Positions 44,174 to 54,963 of a DNA stretch of 64,000 nt are shown here, in pieces. Position 1 is the stretch's first letter. Every line of letters starts with the position of its first letter. A program made the translations under genes and the position numbers. Below the pieces are notes generated by a model, which saw nothing but the letters and a program-made list of their open reading frames with translations, did not search any database and was not told the DNA's origin. Source of the stretch: Emydura subglobosa (Eukaryota > Chordata > Testudines > Chelidae); assembly GCA_007922225.1 (NCBI GenBank), contig ML680091.1, forward strand, positions 48,009-112,008, given 5' to 3'.

Positions 44174-45087
44174 CTGCAATAAAAACACCTATCATTCTTA
44201 GTAAGAATAACATGAAAAAAAAAAAGTATTATATAATATACGTTAAAAATAATCAAATCTGCTACCCTTGATTGCCTGCTCTTTCCACCTCCACGCCAGG
44301 AGTGTGCAGCGAGAGTGGTGGGTGCAAAAGAAAACACAGACAATCTCCTTGTTAAAATACAGCTTCAGTCAAAAGAAAGAGACAATAGGACAGTTTACCA
44401 TCTTGATTTTAGCTTCAGAGAAAACGTCACCCACACCTCGCTGACCATGCTTATCAGTCAGCACATTCTAACTGCCTTTTAGCCTTCAGCTCCATGCTCA
44501 AACTGTCTTTGTGACAAACTTCATGTTTCCACATGGTTACTTTATAATTCTTTTATCTATAACTGTATGCAAATGTATACATTTCCAACAGCACCACATA
44601 GACCCTTATTTGGTTACATAACACCTATAAATGAATATTAAGAACTACATAATGCATACAATTATATCCTTCCACTGTTTGTTGCTTAAAGGATTACCAG
44701 TCACCCTAACACCTATAAATTTGTCACTAACATTGTTTAAAATAAAGGCCTGCCAGTGATGGGGCAATAGATAATACTTTCCACCAAAAAACCTTGCACA
44801 GGTATGCCATAAACTATCCCCTTCAGAGGTTATCTGGTAGGAAAAAATAACAAAGTCTAACAAATCTTCCTGTAATTTAGGCCTGGCTAGTTGTCCAGCA
44901 GTTTAAATAGTATCTGTTAGGAAAAAAAAGCTAAGGTTTTTTATACCATTCTGAGTCTTTCAAAGTCCAGTTAACAAGGCGATTTAATCACTATATCCCA
45001 AATGTTCCCTTTTGTAACATGCACAACTGGTGTGTTTTTTTAAATTTTCCTGTGGGGTCTTCTTATAGTATTAAACAATAATGACCA
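44174..45087. other. AT-rich region between fossil virus and CR1
   Basis: No recognised gene except the short minus-strand frame at 44645-44911. It could be the outer end of the viral element or host flank. Confidence 0.4.
44645..44911 (-). other. Unidentified open frame with protein-like composition
   Basis: About 88 codons follow a stop, preceded by a splice-acceptor-like tract (TTTTTTTTCCTAACAG). The product would include EGDSLWHTCARFFGGKYYLL, then an HHWQAF motif and GVRVTGNPLSNKQW. The residue mix (Trp, Cys, His, Gly) looks like a folded domain, but I recognise no family. It may be another exon of the viral early unit, an unrelated viral fragment, or chance. Confidence 0.3.
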
Positions 45088-45090
45088 TCT

Positions 45091-45470
45091 GAGAGACCAG
45101 TTGTGTGACTGGTGCAAGTTACAGCTGACTGTGTGTGTGTGTGTGTGCTTGTGACTGGTGCAGTTACAGCAACCGCTTGGCAGTTGAGGGTGTGTCTGAT
45201 TGATTGATTGATTGATTGATTGGGAGTGCTTTGATCCAGGAGGGCTTTGAGGGGTTAATTGCAGGGGCGGGGCTTTGAGGGGTAATTGCAGGGGCAGGGC
45301 AACTGCCCAAGCCTTATAAAAAGCAGCCAGCTGCGAACCAGCTAAGCGAAGAACAGATGGGCGGCAAACAGAAGGAGGGAGTTTCCCTGGGATCTGTCCG
45401 AGAGGAGCCCATATGAGTGCTATGTGAGGGGAGCTGTGTTGTGTGTCCTGTGCTAGAGGGGGGAGGATCT
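45091..45470 (+). repeat. CR1 5' UTR monomer 1
   Basis: 380-bp unit starting GAGAGACCAGTTGTGTGACT, with (TG)n and (GATT)n microsatellites and an extra internal GGGGTAATTGCAGGGG repeat. Confidence 0.85.
45315..45321 (+). promoter_or_regulatory. TATA-like box in CR1 monomer 1
   Basis: GCCTTATAAAAAGCAGCCAG. The same 20-mer occurs in monomer 2. Confidence 0.55.
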
Positions 45471-45832
45471 GAGAGACCAGTTGTGTGACTGGTGCAAGTT
45501 ACAGCTGACTCTGTGTGTGTGTGTGTGCGCTTGTGACTGGTGCAGTTACAGGGACCATTTGGCAGTTGAGGTGTGTCTGATTGATTGATTGATTGGGAGT
45601 GCTTTGTTCCAGGTGGGCTTTGAGGGGGTAATTGCAAGGGTGGGGCAACTGCCCCAGCCTTATAAAAAGCAGCCAGCTGCAAACCAGCTGAGTGGCAAAC
45701 AGACTGGTGGCTAACAGAAGGAGGGAGTTTGCCTGGGAGTTCGCCTGAGGAGGGAGCCCACAGCGGGTTTTTGCCTCTCAGACGTTGCTGAGCACAAAAT
45801 ACAGCATCTGAGGAGGCTCCCAGAGGAAAGAT
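45471..45832 (+). repeat. CR1 5' UTR monomer 2
   Basis: Second copy of the unit, again starting GAGAGACCAGTTGTGTGACT and running into the ORF1 start. It lacks the extra G-rich repeat and has fewer GATT units. Confidence 0.85.
45661..45667 (+). promoter_or_regulatory. TATA-like box in CR1 monomer 2
   Basis: TATAAAAAGCAGCCAGCTGC, about 170 bases before the ORF1 ATG. Confidence 0.55.
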
Positions 45833-46846
45833 ATGGAGAGGGAGCGGTCTGTTGTTGTCACCTGCACTGGATGTGCTATGTTTGTCTTCCTCCCACAGGA
45901 TAGAAATGACTTCATCTGAATCAAGTGCAGGCTGGTTTCTTTATTGGAAGAGAAAATTAAAGGACTAGAGACCCAAATATCAACCCTGCGTTGCATTAAA
46001 AAAACAATGTCTTTCTCCATTGGGCACAGGTACAGTGTAAGGAAGATTCAGAGAAGGCCGGGCAAGCGAAACTGAAGAACGGGGAAGAAAATTGGCAGCA
46101 TGTGACCTCCCAAAGAAAGAGAACCCATGTGCCCACCATGCAGATAGAAGTAAGGAATCGTTTTCATCCTCTCTGCACAAGTACTATGGCGGAGAATGAT
46201 TTGGAGGACCCTTCAGAGGGAATGGATCATCAGGAGACATGTTTGATCAGAAGGCAAGGGATGCATTCTCCTAGGGATGGGGGTTCCACGACCACCATTC
46301 CGAAGAGGAAGACAAGGGTGACGGTGGTCGGGGACTCCCTCCTAAGGGGGATGGAGTCATCCATCTGCCGTCCGGACCGGGAAACTAGAGAAGTGTGCTG
46401 CTTGCCTGGAACTAGGAATACGGATGTGACGGAGAGACTGCCAAAACTTATCAAGTCCTCAGACCGCTACTCCTTCCTCCTTCTCCACGTGGGCACCAAT
46501 GACACTGCCAAGAATGATCTTGAGTGGATTACTGTGGACTATGTGGCTCTGGGAAAAGAGATAAAGGAGTTTGAAGCGCAAGTGGTGTTCTCATCCATCC
46601 TCCCTGTTCAGGGAAAAGGACCATTGCAGGTAGGGACCATACCATACCAGGTAGGGACCATTGCATTGTGGAAGTAAATGCGTGGTTACGCAGGTGGTGT
46701 TGAAGAGAGGGCTTTGGATTCTTCGATCATGGAATGCTGTTCCAGGAAGAAGGATTACTAGGAAGAGACGGGATTCATCTAACGACGAGAGGGAAGAGTA
46801 TCTTCGCAGACAGGCTGGCTAACCTAGTGAGGAGGGCTTTAAACTA
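45833..46846 (+). pseudogene. CR1 ORF1 (zinc-ribbon plus SGNH/GDSL esterase), broken
   Basis: The ATG at 45833 opens MERERSVVVTCTGCAMFVFL. The CxGC pair and a following CR-type pair form a zinc-ribbon, but one cysteine position is a TGA (FI*IKC, near 45916). A coiled-coil-like stretch (LLEEKIKGLETQISTLRC) follows. After a frameshift around 46000-46020 comes the esterase domain, with block I VVGDSLLRG, block III HVGTNDT and FSSILPV. Another frame change near 46660-46690 leads to block V LLGRDGIHLT and the end LVRRALN at about 46846. The serine, the GxND site and the DxxH pair are all readable. Esterase-type ORF1 is a known feature of vertebrate CR1. Its exact role in retrotransposition is unclear. 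Confidence 0.85.
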
Positions 46847-46984
46847 GGTTTGATGGGGGAAGGGGACCTAAGCCCGAAGGTTAGTGGGGAAGAGGGACAC
46901 CACAAGGAAGCAGAAGGAGGAGGGTGCAGCAGGGGAGGCCTCCTGATACATACTGTGAAAGTAGGCCAGTCGGCTACTTATCTC

Positions 46985-49745
46985 AAGTGACTGTACACAA
47001 ATGCAAGAAGCCTGGGAAACAAGCAGGAAGAACTAGAAGTTCTGGCACAGTCAAGAAACTACAACATGATTGGAATAACTAAGACTTGGTGGAATAACTC
47101 TCATGATTGGAGCACTGTCATGGATGGGTATAAACTGTTCAGGAAGGACAGGCAGGGGCGAAAGGGGGGAGGAGTTGCACTGTATGTAAGAGAGCACTAT
47201 GACTGCTCTGAGCTGCAGTATGAAACTGGAGATAAGCCAGTTGAGTGTCTCTGGGTTAAGCTTAGAAGTAAGAACAATAAGCGTGATGTCGTGGTGGGTG
47301 TCTGTTACAGACCACCAGACCAGGAGGATGAGGTAGATGAGGCTTTATTTACTCAGCTAGGAAAAGTTTCCAGTTCACAGGGCCTGATTCTCATGAGAGA
47401 CTTCAATCACCCTGACATCTGCTGGAAGAGCAATACAGCAGAGCACAAACAATCCAGGAAGTTTTTGGAGAGAGTCGCTGACAATTTCCTTGTGCAAGAG
47501 CTGGAGCAACCAACTAGGGGCCGTGCTTCTCTTGACCTGCTGCTCACAAACAGGGAAGATTTGGTAGGGGAAGCAGAAGTGGGTGGCAACCTCGGCAGCA
47601 GTGACCATGAGATGGTCGAGTTCAGGATCCTGACAAAAGGAAGAAAGGAGAGCAGCAGGATATGGACCATGGACTTCAGAAAAGCGGACTTTGACTCCCT
47701 CAGGGAAGTGATGGGCAGGATTCCCTGGGAGGCTAATATGAGGGGGAAAGGAACCCAAGAGAGCTGGCTGTATTTTAAAGAGACCTTATTGAAGGCACAG
47801 GAGCAAACCATCCCGATGTACAGAAAGAATAGCAAATATGGTAGGCTTCCAGCTTGGCTTAACAAAGATGTCCTTGGCGAACTTAAACGCAAAAAAGAAG
47901 CTTACAAGAAGTGGAAGCTTGGTCAGATGACTAGGGAGGATTATATAAACGCTGCTCAAACATTCAGGAATTAAATCAGGAAGGCCAAAGCACAACTGGA
48001 GTTGCAGCTAGCAAGGGACGTGAAGGGGAACAAGAAGGGTTTCTACAGGCATGTTGCCAACAAGAGGAAGATTCGGGAAAGTGTGGGCCCCTTAGAGAAT
48101 GAGGGAGGTGACCTAGTGACAGAGGATGTGGAGAAAGCTGAGGTACTCAATGCCTTTTTTGCCTCTCTCTTCACAGACAAGATCAGCTCCCAGACTGCTG
48201 TACTGGGTGGCACAGAATGGGAAGGAGGCGAACATCCAGCAGTGCTGAAGGAACGGGTCCAAGACTATTTAGAAGGCTTAGACATACACAAGTCCATGGG
48301 GCCGGATGCAGTGCACCCGAGGGTGCTGAGGGAGTTGGCTGAGGTGATTTCAGAGCCATTGGCTATTATCTTTGAAAGCTTGTGGCAACAGGGGGAGGTC
48401 CCTGAGGACTGAAAAAAAGCAAATCTAGTGCCCATCTTCAAAAACAGGAGGAAAGAGGATCCAGGGAACTACAGACCGGTCAGCCTCACCTCAATCCCTG
48501 GAAAAATCATGGAGCAGGTCCTTAAGGAATCCATTTTAAGGCACTTGGAAGAGAGGAAGATGATCGGGAACAGTCAACACGGATTCACCAACGGAATGTC
48601 ATGCCTTACCAACCTGATTGCTTTCTATGATGAGGTGACTGGCTCTGTGGATGTAGGGAAGGCGGTGGATGTGATATACCTTGACTTTAGCAAAGTTTTT
48701 GATACTGTCTCTCACAGTATTCTTATCAGCAAGTTAAAGAAGTATGTGTTGGATGAATGGATTATAAAATGGATAGAGAACTGGCTAGAGCATAGGGCTC
48801 AATGAGCAGTGATCAATGGCTCCATGTCTAGCTGGCAACCGGTCACAAGCGGAGTTCCCCAGGGGTCGCTCCTGGGGCCGGTTTTGTTCAACATCTTTAT
48901 TAATGATCTGGAGGATGGGGTAGATTGCACCCTCAGCAAGTTTGCGGACGACACTAAGCTGGGGGGAGTGGTAGATACCCTGGAGGGTAGGGATAGGATA
49001 CAGAGTGACCTAAACAAACTGGAGGATTGGGCCAAAAGAAATCTAATGAGGTTCAACAAAGATAAGTGCAGATTCCTCCACTTAGGAAGGAAGAATCCCA
49101 TGCACAGCTATAGACTGGGGACCGACGAGCTGGGTAGCAGCTCTGCAGAAAAGGACCTGGGGGTAACAGTGGATAAAAAGCTGGATATGAGTCAGCAGTG
49201 TGCCCTGGTTGTCAAGAAGGCTAATAGCATATTGGACTGCATTAGGAGGGGCATTGCCAGCAGGTCACAGGAATTGATTATTCCCCTCTACTCGGCATTG
49301 GTGAGGCCGCATTTTAGAATATTGTGTCCAGTTTTGGGCCCCCCACTACGAAAAGGATGTGCACAAGTTGGAGAAAGTCCAGCGGAGGGCAACCAAAATG
49401 ATTAGAGGGCTGGAGCATAGGACTTATGAGGAGAGGCTGAGGGAACTGGGCTTGTTTAGTCTGAAAAAGAGAAGAGTGAGGGGGGATTTGATAGCGGCCT
49501 TTAACTACCTGAAAGGGGGTTCCAGGGAGGATGGGGCTAGGCTGTTCTCAGTGGTGGCAAATGACAGAACAAGGAGCAATGGTCTCAAGTTGCAGGGCGG
49601 GAGGTCTAGGTTGGACATTAGGAAAAAGTTTTTTACTAGGAGGGTGGTGAAGCACTTGAATGGGTTACCTAGGGAGGTGGTGGAATCTCCATCTTTAGAG
49701 GTTTTTAAGCTGCGGCTTGACAAAGCCCTGGCTGGGATGATATAG
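46985..49745 (+). pseudogene. CR1 ORF2: endonuclease-reverse transcriptase, broken
   Basis: The endonuclease begins LYTNARSLGNKQEELEVLAQ, just after an in-frame TGA (46988-46990). It keeps GITKTWW and GSSDHEMVEF, but the usual GDFN is altered to MRDFNHPDICW. In-frame stops follow at 47972-47974, about 48410 and about 48803. RT motifs are present: [44 protein letters not shown] and the intact catalytic FADDTKL. One frameshift near 49310-49320 separates the last part ([18 protein letters not shown]), which ends LDKALAGMI at 49745. The several stops that look like TGG-to-TGA or CGA-to-TGA changes suggest neutral decay. Confidence 0.92.
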
Positions 49746-49837
49746 CTGAGGTTAGTCCTGCTCGGAGCAGGTGGTTGGACTAGATGACCTCCTGAGGTCC
49801 CTTCCAACTCTAATATTCTATGATTCTATTATTCTAT

Positions 49838-50888
49838 CTCTGCCACTGAAGTACTGTAGGAGCTGGCCTACCTGCCAGAGAACAGATGCACAGCAGCCTC
49901 AGAGTAGACAGACATCTCACTCCTCCCCGCCGCAGGATCCTCACGCGTCCCTGCTGATCTCACCTGCTGGATTGAGCCCTGGAGCATGCTCAGAGCATGC
50001 CTATTCCCACCCCACACCTCCATTTGACTCTGAGCCCAGTGGCCAGGGCATTCAGCCAGAACACAAGGGCCAATTCCCTCCCCTCACCCCATGCAGAGCA
50101 GCATTTCAACTGGTTGTTTCCCACTTCAGGTGATTGCCCTGAGCACTGGCAAGAATGGCATCCAGGTGTGGGCTCCCTCAGTCTTTTGTTCCACTATGTG
50201 AAAAACTAGTTCAAAGTGCATTGAGCCAGAGAAGTGGATTCTGTAGTTCAGGGGCTAGGACACTCACCTGAGGTGGTGGGGAAACCCACAGTCAAATCCC
50301 TGCTCCACATTAGAGGTGGGAGACTGAACTCCCACTTCTTTGGGGCACCCAGCTGAAAATCCCAAGCATAGATAGTGTCTAACTCCGCGGGCAGTGATGG
50401 AGTTTATGTATTTCCTCTTGGATAGACGAGACAGCTCCTTGCTCAGCGTGCTGGCCTCTGTGGATCCCTTTCTTAGCCACCTGCGTCTCCCCCTGCGTCA
50501 TAGACAGCCTGGATGCTCAGATGAGGGCTGAGGTTCCCACAGGCTGGCATGGCACTAAAACTGCATCATTGCAAGGACTCAGTCCCTTTATGGGACTAGC
50601 CTCAAGTTATTTCAGTCTGTGGAATTCACAGCATCAGCCACCCCCTTTCAGAGCAGGTGAAATATAATTACATTTTATTCCAGCTACCCAGCCTGGTATC
50701 GATTCCTCTTACACTTCCAAATCTTTGCTCATTCAAGAGTTATAAATGCAGATGACCAAAACTGGAGAGAGAAATATGGGCTACACAGCAGCCAAACATT
50801 AAACAGTAAATCAGCTCTGCTCATTACCATTTTACCTTCAGAACAGACTGAGGTTTCTGATTCATCCTAACATCTAGACATTTACTGA
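49838..50888. other. Non-coding stretch with a SINE-like fragment
   Basis: About 50226-50330 carries tRNA-SINE wording (GTTCAGGGGCTAGGACACTC, then CAGTCAAATCCCTGCTCC), similar to 29160-29200. No gene otherwise. Confidence 0.4.
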
Positions 50889-51350
50889 CAATTTCTCAGG
50901 GCCTCCTTGACATCTTTGTTTCTCAGGCTGTAGATGAAGGGATTGGCCAGAGGAGTCAGAATGGTGTAGCAGGCAGATAACACTTTGTTTGGACTTTGGT
51001 AGCAGATACACCATGACTAGGGTCCCATAGAAAATGATCACTATGATGAGCTGGGAGGAGCAGGTAGAAAAGGCCTTTTGCCTCCCGGTTGTCAGTTTAT
51101 GATTTGCACCGATTCACAGAACAAGTTGTCAGTTTCATTGGGACCACAGAAAGTGAATTGTACCATAAGAAGTCTATTATGGGAAGAAACAAAAACCCAC
51201 ATACCCAAGAAGCACTTGCTAGCCGGAGGCATAAGCTGCCCTTCATAAGGGCTGCATAATGCATTGGTTTGAATATTGCTACATACCAATTACAAGACAT
51301 TGCCACTAGGAGACAACACTATGTATCTCCCAAGAAACCAAACAAATAAT
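50889..51350 (-). pseudogene. Deleted olfactory receptor pseudogene
   Basis: Order on the minus strand: a TM3-IL2 remnant with CNWYVAIFKPMHYAALMKG; a TM4-TM5 remnant with the words [14 protein letters not shown] and WVCGFLF; a jump straight to the [10 protein letters not shown] region (about 51060-51095); then TM6-TM7 pieces and a tail near 50890-50950. The N-terminus and TM1-TM2 are missing, an internal segment between EL2/TM5 and IL3 is deleted, and several frame changes occur. It is closest to the 24-kb and 59-kb receptors in the window. Clearly dead. Confidence 0.87.
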
Positions 51351-52659
51351 AGATTAAAATTTAATATTCAAATGTGCCCTCTCCTGGAAGTCCTAGCCCA
51401 AATGGTGGGTTAAGAACACAGGCGGGGGTGGTGGGATCCGCACAGGGAAGGTTGATGAAAAGGACCAGGCTGTAGAGTTCTTCTCACCCTGCTTCCCTAG
51501 CCTGATGCATTATCCATGCTCAGCATGACTGACTGTGAGTTGCCATTACGAATGACAACAGTAGTCATTGGGATGGGGAGGGAGTGGGACAGTGAGTCTA
51601 TAACCTCCCTAGGATGTGGGAGGCCCATGCTGAAGTCAGACACCACAGCCAGAAGTGGCCCAACTGCTGAATATTGTGTTGTTTTGGACGTGAAAAGCCT
51701 CCCTGGTCTCCAGGAAAACCAAACACCCCTGGAAGGGAGTTGTTCCAGTCCAAAACTAGAATTCGAAGGTTTTTTTAGGCAGGTATTTGTCTGATTTCAT
51801 TTGTGCTGAACCAGGCAGATCAGTTCTCATGCTGCTGTGGGACTATCAGCTGACATGGCGGGGATCGCACAGACCAGGACAGAGTCCCTCCATCCCACTC
51901 TCCTTGTAACTTTGGGTGCCTTCATGCTTTCCAGTGATGGTGCAGAGACCTAACCCAGTTAGAATAAACAAAAATAAGGGTCTTGCCCTGGTTTCCAGCC
52001 ATCTAGTTACTTCTTGCAGGGTTCATCCCGCAAGTGACCACCTCGAACCCAGAGATTAAGAGGCACCTTCCCCCTTGACAGCTACATTTCCCTCCATTTG
52101 CACAACTGCGGCCTGCTGGGGTAAAAACCAACATGATGTTTTGTTAGAAGAAAGACTGTGGATTCATAGAGGAAATAGCGAGGGAAACAAACTCATACAA
52201 ATGACAGGAAACACAAAACAACATCAAGTTTTATACTTGCAAATTAGACCAAACTCCCTTTGAGGGTTTCCCAGCATATCACCTAAATGTAGGGGATGCA
52301 GCATTTCCCAGACAGCACTCACTCATCAGCTCCCTCAATTACTGGACAGATTTCACTTCCAACCTCTTCCCGTTTAAACAGGATTGGCAGGTTGGTTGTC
52401 CATCCCTTTATCTCAGGCTACTGTGAGTCGTGGTTATTTTAGAGCAGGGGAAATTCTGTCTCTACTTGATCACCCAGATGTGTCAAGTGTTTTCCCTTTA
52501 ACTGTAACAGCCCAGCATTCCTTGGGTATACAGTACTAGGGGCTTGGAGCTAGTCTCATCTGGTGGTGGTGAGCAGCACTGCTCTGCCAGGCTGGCCACT
52601 GTGAGGTGGAGATGAAATCGTATTAAACTGTGTCCATAACCTAGAACTAGAGCTATATT
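51351..52659. other. Non-coding stretch, no gene recognised
   Basis: Short open frames without motifs. Microsatellite-free. No repeat identified. Confidence 0.4.
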
Positions 52660-52850
52660 TATAGCCACAACAAAACCCCTTCCGGTTTATCAACATCCTT
52701 TCTGAATTGTGGGCACCAGACCTGGACACAGGGTTCCAGCGGTGCTCAGCACCAGTGTCAGATACAGAGGTAAAATAGCCACTCTACTCCGGGTTACCCT
52801 GTTCATATAGCCAGGCATCACATTAACCCTTTTAGCCACAGGCTGTCTGT
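52660..52850 (-). mobile_element. Diverged CR1-family internal fragment
   Basis: The + strand reads ATCAACATCCTTTCTGAATTG, GGGCACCAGACCTGGACACAG and CATTAACCCTTTTAGCC. This is the inverse of the CR1 RT C-terminal region (the segment homologous to [14 protein letters not shown]). Confidence 0.6.
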
Positions 52851-52954
52851 TTATCCCCTCCACAGTCCCTTAGTTCATGGTTCCTGCACAAAGGTCCCCT
52901 TGGTGTTTGCGAAGGGCATTTGAACCTGACCTCACTGGCTCAAGATGTGTAGTA

Positions 52955-52992
52955 GCCGAAAGCTTGTCTCTCTCAGTGAAAGATATCACCTC
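52955..52992. repeat. Single arm of the fold-back repeat family
   Basis: CCGAAAGCTTGTCTCTCTCA then GAAAGATATCACCTCACC. This matches one arm of the palindrome at 7895-8072. Confidence 0.55.
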
Positions 52993-53799
52993 ACCCCCTT
53001 TGTCTCTCTAATATAACACTTCATGCATTTCTCCTAAGGGACTTTGCTCAGGATTATCCTTTCAAGCACCAGCCCATTGAGTTGTGTCTATAGTGACCAG
53101 GGGCTCTTGGAGAATTTATTCTTACCTCACCTTTTAGCAAGCGATACCAGAGTCACGCAAAATGGCTGTAAGCATCAGCAGGACTTGAACTCAGGCTTGG
53201 TGGGTGTTTAGGGAGATAGCAGCACCACACAGCCACCAGTAAGTGAGTCTCTTCAGCCTGTGATCTACAGAGACTGTAAGCCACACTAAATTCCACCCCA
53301 TGTGATCGGCCTGTTGGTGGTCTTGGCTCCTGGACCCTATATATGCCCATGGGGTGCACCGGGATGTGTCCCAGGAATGAGGCAGATGCCAGCTAGCTTC
53401 TGCGACTGCCCTGCCTCTCTGTTCCTGAACTCCCAGTATGGACCTCAGCTCTGACTTGGATGCTGACCCCTGGGATCCCAGCTGGGATGCTGCTGCCTGG
53501 TTTTGACTCTCGGCCCAATCCCTGTCTCCGTCTTCAGCTCTGACCCTGGTTTCACTCTGAATATGATATGGGCTTTGACCCCCAGTCTCCTGCCACTCGT
53601 CCCGGCTACCTTTGCCCAGGACCCTGACAGCTTGCCTGGACCACCCCTAACACTTGTTGAAGGCCGGACATTTGGTGCATGGAGGCAGAGGTTGGCCCCT
53701 AACCAGCATGTTCGGAAGAGCATGAGACACACCTGACACAGGTTGACAGCCCCCAGAGGGACCTTCCCATGTGGCGAACGCAAGCGGGATAGCTTAGAC

Positions 53800-54450
53800 C
53801 AGCACTGCATGGAGGAGTTGGGTTGCATCTTGTCCCCTGACGGCCTCCGAATGGACCCCCAGGAAGGTGAACGCTGTTTGGACCAGAGAAGTCACCCTGG
53901 GGCATCAAAGAACTGCAGCGCTTCCTTGGGTTTGCTAATTTTTATAGGTGCTTCACGACTGCCTTTTCAGACCAGATAGCCACATTAACAATGCTCCTCC
54001 ACTAGCATGTCCTTCTTCATCTGCTCTCCGGAGGCTCAAGTGTTTGACCAACTCAAGATGGCCTTCACCACTGCTCCTGTCCTGACCAATCCTGAGCCAG
54101 TGCAGGCCTCTGTCGGTGAGACCGATGTATGTAGTGTTGAAATTTGGACCAAGGATGTAGTCCCCGACAGCACCTGCTCCCTTGTGGCTATTATTCTCGG
54201 ACACGCACCTCAATGAAGGAGCTTCTAGCAATCAAAGCTGCCTTTGGGGAATAGCACCAGCACCTGGAAGGTGCCTGACACCCAGTTCAGGTATTCGTAG
54301 ATCATAAAAGCTTGGAGTATCTCTGCAGGGCAAAGGTGCTGAACCAAAGACAGCTTTGATGGCCCCGCTGTTCACATGCTTTAATTTTACCACCACCAAT
54401 CAGCCAGGAGCCCAGACCAAGGCACCCAACGCCCTGTTCCAAAAAGGGGA
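53800..54450 (+). pseudogene. Ty3/gypsy pol remnant (RT end and RNase H)
   Basis: Broken frames retain gypsy-type order. First comes a reverse transcriptase tail, LGCILSPDGLRMDPQEGE, then in another frame KELQRFLGFANFYRCF. Next is the connection/RNase H start CSPEAQVFDQLKMAFTTAPV. The end of RNase H near 54290-54440 reads DHKSLEYL..AKVLNQRQ with frame changes. No LTRs, gag, integrase or protease were found. Many stops. Very old fragment; family level only. Confidence 0.75.
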
Positions 54451-54963
54451 ACGCTCCTGACCCTCACACACTCAGCTGATGTGCATCCTCAAGCCCAATA
54501 ATCTCCTGTCTTTTATCTAATCAGTTACAAAAGAGGAGCCCCTCAGCCCCCTAACACCTTCAGAAGGTCCTTGGGTGTCCATTAGGCTGGATTTTAAAAT
54601 AAAGCTTCTCTTATCAGCCAAGCACACAGTCATCCTCACAGAGACACCTGCCTGGGGAACAGCATTAAAAGGTCTACTGGAAGGCAAGGGGGACTTAAAC
54701 CCAAGTCTATAGAGTAAGCAAGCCACCCACATCCTTCATAGCCACTGATAATTTGCCTACATGAGCTCATACACAATCTGCAGTGGTTGAAGACCAGGGG
54801 ATGTTCCACCTCAAGTGATCTGACTGACAGTGGTCTTAGCAATCCCTGATTGGCTCCCTGACCCTATATAAGTCCAGGGCATGTAACAGGAAGTGTTTGG
54901 TGACCCAAGAGAGGCTGTCTCAGTGGTGATTTTGGGCTGAGAGAGAGGGACTGTCGGCTAGGC
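54451..54963. other. Non-coding stretch between retroelement remnants
   Basis: Contains CCCTGACCCTATATAAGTCC near 54858, a TATA-bearing word similar to CTGGACCCTATATATGCCC near 53332. Both could be parts of LTR-like promoters of the gypsy remnant, but the surrounding match is weak. Confidence 0.3.

Larger units (their letters stand above)
45088..49837 (+). mobile_element. Nearly full-length CR1 LINE
   Basis: 4.75 kb with two 5' UTR monomers, ORF1 (45833-46846), ORF2 (about 46985-49745), and the CR1 3' UTR ending in TATTCTATGATTCTATTATTC. A few stops and frameshifts inactivate both ORFs, but the catalytic motifs are readable. It lies about 0.9 kb from the viral region. Confidence 0.93.

Noticed and set aside
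33251..45070. Possible terminal inverted repeat of the viral element (33.25 kb against about 45.05 kb)
   Set aside because: Only a dozen or so bases resemble each other in inverted orientation (GTGGGG-CTT words), too little to separate from chance.
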